From the NCBI GenBank assembly GCA_028751055.1, contig JAQZDD010000109.1, positions 1-5,036 of the forward strand: a stretch of 5,036 nucleotides of DNA, read 5' to 3'. The DNA is from Euryarchaeota archaeon Ods04. GTDB taxonomy: Archaea > Halobacteriota > Halobacteria > Halobacteriales > Halorutilaceae. Made by a program: the position numbers and the translations under genes. The notes below the pieces were generated by a model, which made no database searches, was not told the origin of the DNA, and saw only the letters and a program-made list of their open reading frames with translations. Below are positions 4,314 to 5,036 of this stretch, piece after piece; position 1 is the first letter of the stretch; each line of letters starts with the position of its first letter.

Positions 4314-5036
4314 ATGGCAGACAACAGAGGCCTCATAGAGAACTATGTCGAGAAGATCGAAGCGGGTGGTGAAGAACTCCGAGGGGAGTGGCTCAGCATC
4401 ACCGACGACGAGCAGGACGCGCTGCTCACCCTCGACCGGAAGCTCCGTGCCCGCCGCAACAAGGTCAAACCGATTACCCACCGTGACTACCTCGGACTGA
4501 ACTACCGTCTCGCACGCGACACGGAGGTCGACATCACCGATGGCTTCGAAGACGAGAGCGTCTCCGAGCACGTCGTCTCGTGGATACACCGCGAGTATCC
4601 GAACCCCGAAACCAACCGAGACTACCGCACTGCGTACAAGAGGCTGTCGACACTCGTCACAGAAGGTGACGAATCCCCGAAAGGTATGCGATGGATAGCA
4701 ACCACCTATTCGTCTGACTACGACCGGACTCCAGATCCCTCCGATATGATTCGCCTTGACGAGATGCGCACCATCGCCGACGCCTGTCACAACCCGCGCG
4801 ACGCCGCACTCATCGCGCTTGCGTGGGACAGCGGTGCGCGCGCAGGTGAACTCTACCGTATGCGGTACAAGGACATCAGTGAGTACAAGGTCGGCTACCA
4901 AGCCTTCGTCCGTGAGTCCAAGACAGAAACACGTCCCGTCAAACCTCTCATCCATTCCGTCGAGTATCTCCAGAAATGGCTCGATGAACATCCCACTCAG
5001 AACCCCAACGACGCCCTCTGGTGCACTCTCAATCCC
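4314..5036 (+). CDS. Tyrosine recombinase / phage-type integrase, N-terminal part (cut by window edge)
   Basis: The first 241 residues of a site-specific recombinase of the tyrosine (XerC/D, phage integrase) family; the gene runs past position 5036. Residues 1 to about 140 form a helical SAM-like core-binding domain (for example HVVSWIHREYPNPETNRDY, 86-104). The catalytic domain begins near MIRLDEMRTIADAC (145-158). WDSGARAGELYRMRYKDI (171-188) is the box I motif with catalytic Arg176, and RESKTETRPVKPL (200-212) is the beta-hairpin with the catalytic Lys at 203. The HxxR, His/Trp and nucleophilic Tyr would lie beyond the window, so activity cannot be judged. The ATG at 4314 is the first start after an in-frame TAG at 4299-4301. 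No Shine-Dalgarno precedes it, so a leaderless transcript is likely; TTCAATAG at 4281-4288 is a weak TATA candidate. Such genes usually mark proviruses or integrative elements, whose body would lie to the right. Confidence 0.92.
   Translation, partial: MADNRGLIENYVEKIEAGGEELRGEWLSITDDEQDALLTLDRKLRARRNKVKPITHRDYLGLNYRLARDTEVDITDGFEDESVSEHVVSWIHREYPNPETNRDYRTAYKRLSTLVTEGDESPKGMRWIATTYSSDYDRTPDPSDMIRLDEMRTIADACHNPRDAALIALAWDSGARAGELYRMRYKDISEYKVGYQAFVRESKTETRPVKPLIHSVEYLQKWLDEHPTQNPNDALWCTLNP

Noticed and set aside
4230..4991. Long minus-strand reading frame opposite the recombinase
   Set aside because: The plus strand carries a clear tyrosine-recombinase protein with box I Arg and hairpin Lys motifs. 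The opposite frame has no recognisable domain and is a shadow.

Overview
The window looks like chromosomal DNA of a halophilic archaeon (class Halobacteria). The predicted proteins are rich in Asp and Glu. The binding protein carries a twin-arginine lipoprotein signal, the start of the best-defined transcript looks leaderless, and one small gene closely resembles haloarchaeal ubiquitin-like SAMP2. The genes are moderately GC-rich and use ATA, AGA and AGG more than very GC-rich haloarchaea do. I cannot name the genus.

Layout. (1) Positions 1-1690, minus strand: an iron(III)-type ABC uptake pair. The substrate-binding lipoprotein (500-1690) is followed, after an unusually long 169-bp gap, by the permease (1-330, cut by the window edge). 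The gap and the binding-protein stop codon lie in a degenerate 9-bp tandem repeat. (2) Positions 1691-1773: a compact divergent control region. It has a palindromic CATATATG and, between that and the binding-protein start, an inverted repeat like a DtxR/IdeR/SirR iron-regulator box. (3) Positions 1774-3693, plus strand: a likely two-gene operon. The first gene encodes a SAMP2-like beta-grasp modifier whose C-terminal di-glycine tail is present twice, because of an in-frame 33-bp duplication, and is followed by RGRR. The second encodes an exported zinc metallopeptidase of the gluzincin/MA type (HETAH-x18-E). A strong Shine-Dalgarno at the SAMP stop codon couples the two. (4) Positions 3694-4313: about 620 bp without a convincing gene, visibly more AT-rich, with a nested inverted repeat and short imperfect direct repeats. 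(5) Positions 4314-5036: the N-terminal two-thirds or so of a haloarchaeal tyrosine recombinase, cut by the window edge, which suggests the boundary of an integrated element.

The most noteworthy item is the modifier gene. Ordinary SAMPs end in a free Gly-Gly that the E1-like enzyme activates. This one has two copies of the tail and a basic extension after each, so it would need processing before conjugation or sulfur transfer, or it no longer performs them. The RR of each extension is encoded by the AGGAGG bases that also form the ribosome binding site of the next gene, so loss of an ancestral stop codon followed by tandem duplication is a simple origin. Whether the adjacent metallopeptidase has any functional link to it is an open inference, because that enzyme appears to be exported.
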